The position numbers and the translations under genes are program-made. The notes below the pieces were generated by a model. That model ran no database searches, was not told the origin of the DNA, and was given only the letters and a program-made list of their open reading frames with translations. A stretch of DNA of 5,161 bases from Lentisphaeria bacterium (GTDB lineage Bacteria > Verrucomicrobiota > Lentisphaeria > Victivallales > JAUVCU01). Shown one piece after another: positions 5,088 through 5,161 of the stretch. The stretch lies in NCBI GenBank assembly GCA_030590715.1, contig JAUVCU010000145.1, positions 1-5,161 of the forward strand, read 5' to 3'. Within the stretch, counting starts at the first letter, position 1. Every line of letters begins with the position of its first letter.

Positions 5088-5161
5088 ATGAGTGATGATA
5101 TGAACAGCACGCGTTTGACTTTGATTCAAAAAATAAAAGATACGAATAATGCTGCGGGCTG
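5088..5161 (+). CDS. Sigma-70 family (ECF-like) RNA polymerase sigma factor, N-terminus only
   Basis: Only the first 24 codons are in the window; the gene runs off the right edge. The visible protein, with 'NSTRLTLIQKIKDTNNAAG' at residues 6-24, matches the opening of a family of small sigma factors that begin 'TR-TLL-K-+D--D--AW--F' ahead of region 2. These are common in Planctomycetota, Lentisphaerota and relatives (from memory). The full protein would be expected to recruit RNA polymerase to a specific promoter set. The start may be the ATG at 5088 or the in-frame ATG at 5100; neither has a strong ribosome binding site. Weak upstream purines are ACGG (5077-5080) for the first and GAG (5090-5092) for the second. 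The identification rests on about 20 residues. Confidence 0.6.
   Translation, partial: MSDDMNSTRLTLIQKIKDTNNAAG

Overview
The window shows a mosaic, moderately AT-rich bacterial chromosome segment with standard code (TGA and TAG both act as stops). The partial sigma factor at the right edge begins with a 'TR-LTL--KIKD' N-terminus. I associate that with the abundant ECF-like sigma factors of the Planctomycetota-Verrucomicrobiota-Lentisphaerota/Kiritimatiellota group. This fits the presence of an HDOD protein, a secreted modular protein and a tRNA gene with encoded CCA, but the taxonomic placement is an inference from very little sequence.

Left part (1-1277): on the minus strand lies the tail of a receiver-domain protein, probably a response regulator/histidine kinase hybrid. 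It has lost its 5' part to an IS1595-family insertion sequence and also carries an in-frame TGA after the receiver domain, so it is a pseudogene. The IS (about 243-1277) has near-perfect terminal inverted repeats and an apparently intact transposase with a zinc ribbon. It has no visible target-site duplication, and the sequence on its far side does not continue the broken gene, so a deletion or rearrangement has probably taken place here.

Middle part (1278-3508): a short non-coding spacer with a cluster of direct and inverted 8-bp repeats leads into a plus-strand gene for an exported protein of unknown function. That protein has a signal peptide, a beta-rich N-terminal module, a glycine/aromatic-rich C-terminal module and a Gly/Ser/Tyr-rich tail. 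Convergent to it, on the minus strand, is a single-domain HDOD protein, probably a signalling or regulatory protein with a degenerate HD site.

Right part (3509-5161): dapA (4-hydroxy-tetrahydrodipicolinate synthase) is on the minus strand with its own strong intrinsic terminator, so it is not in an operon with the HDOD gene. Divergent from it is a monocistronic tRNA-Arg(TCT) gene with a clear promoter, a leader dyad and a strong terminator. An AT-rich spacer without a recognisable gene follows, then the start of the sigma factor gene, cut by the window edge. Apart from the IS and its victim, the genes look like independent single-gene transcription units rather than parts of one system. I see no CRISPR array, toxin-antitoxin pair, phage module or defence island.
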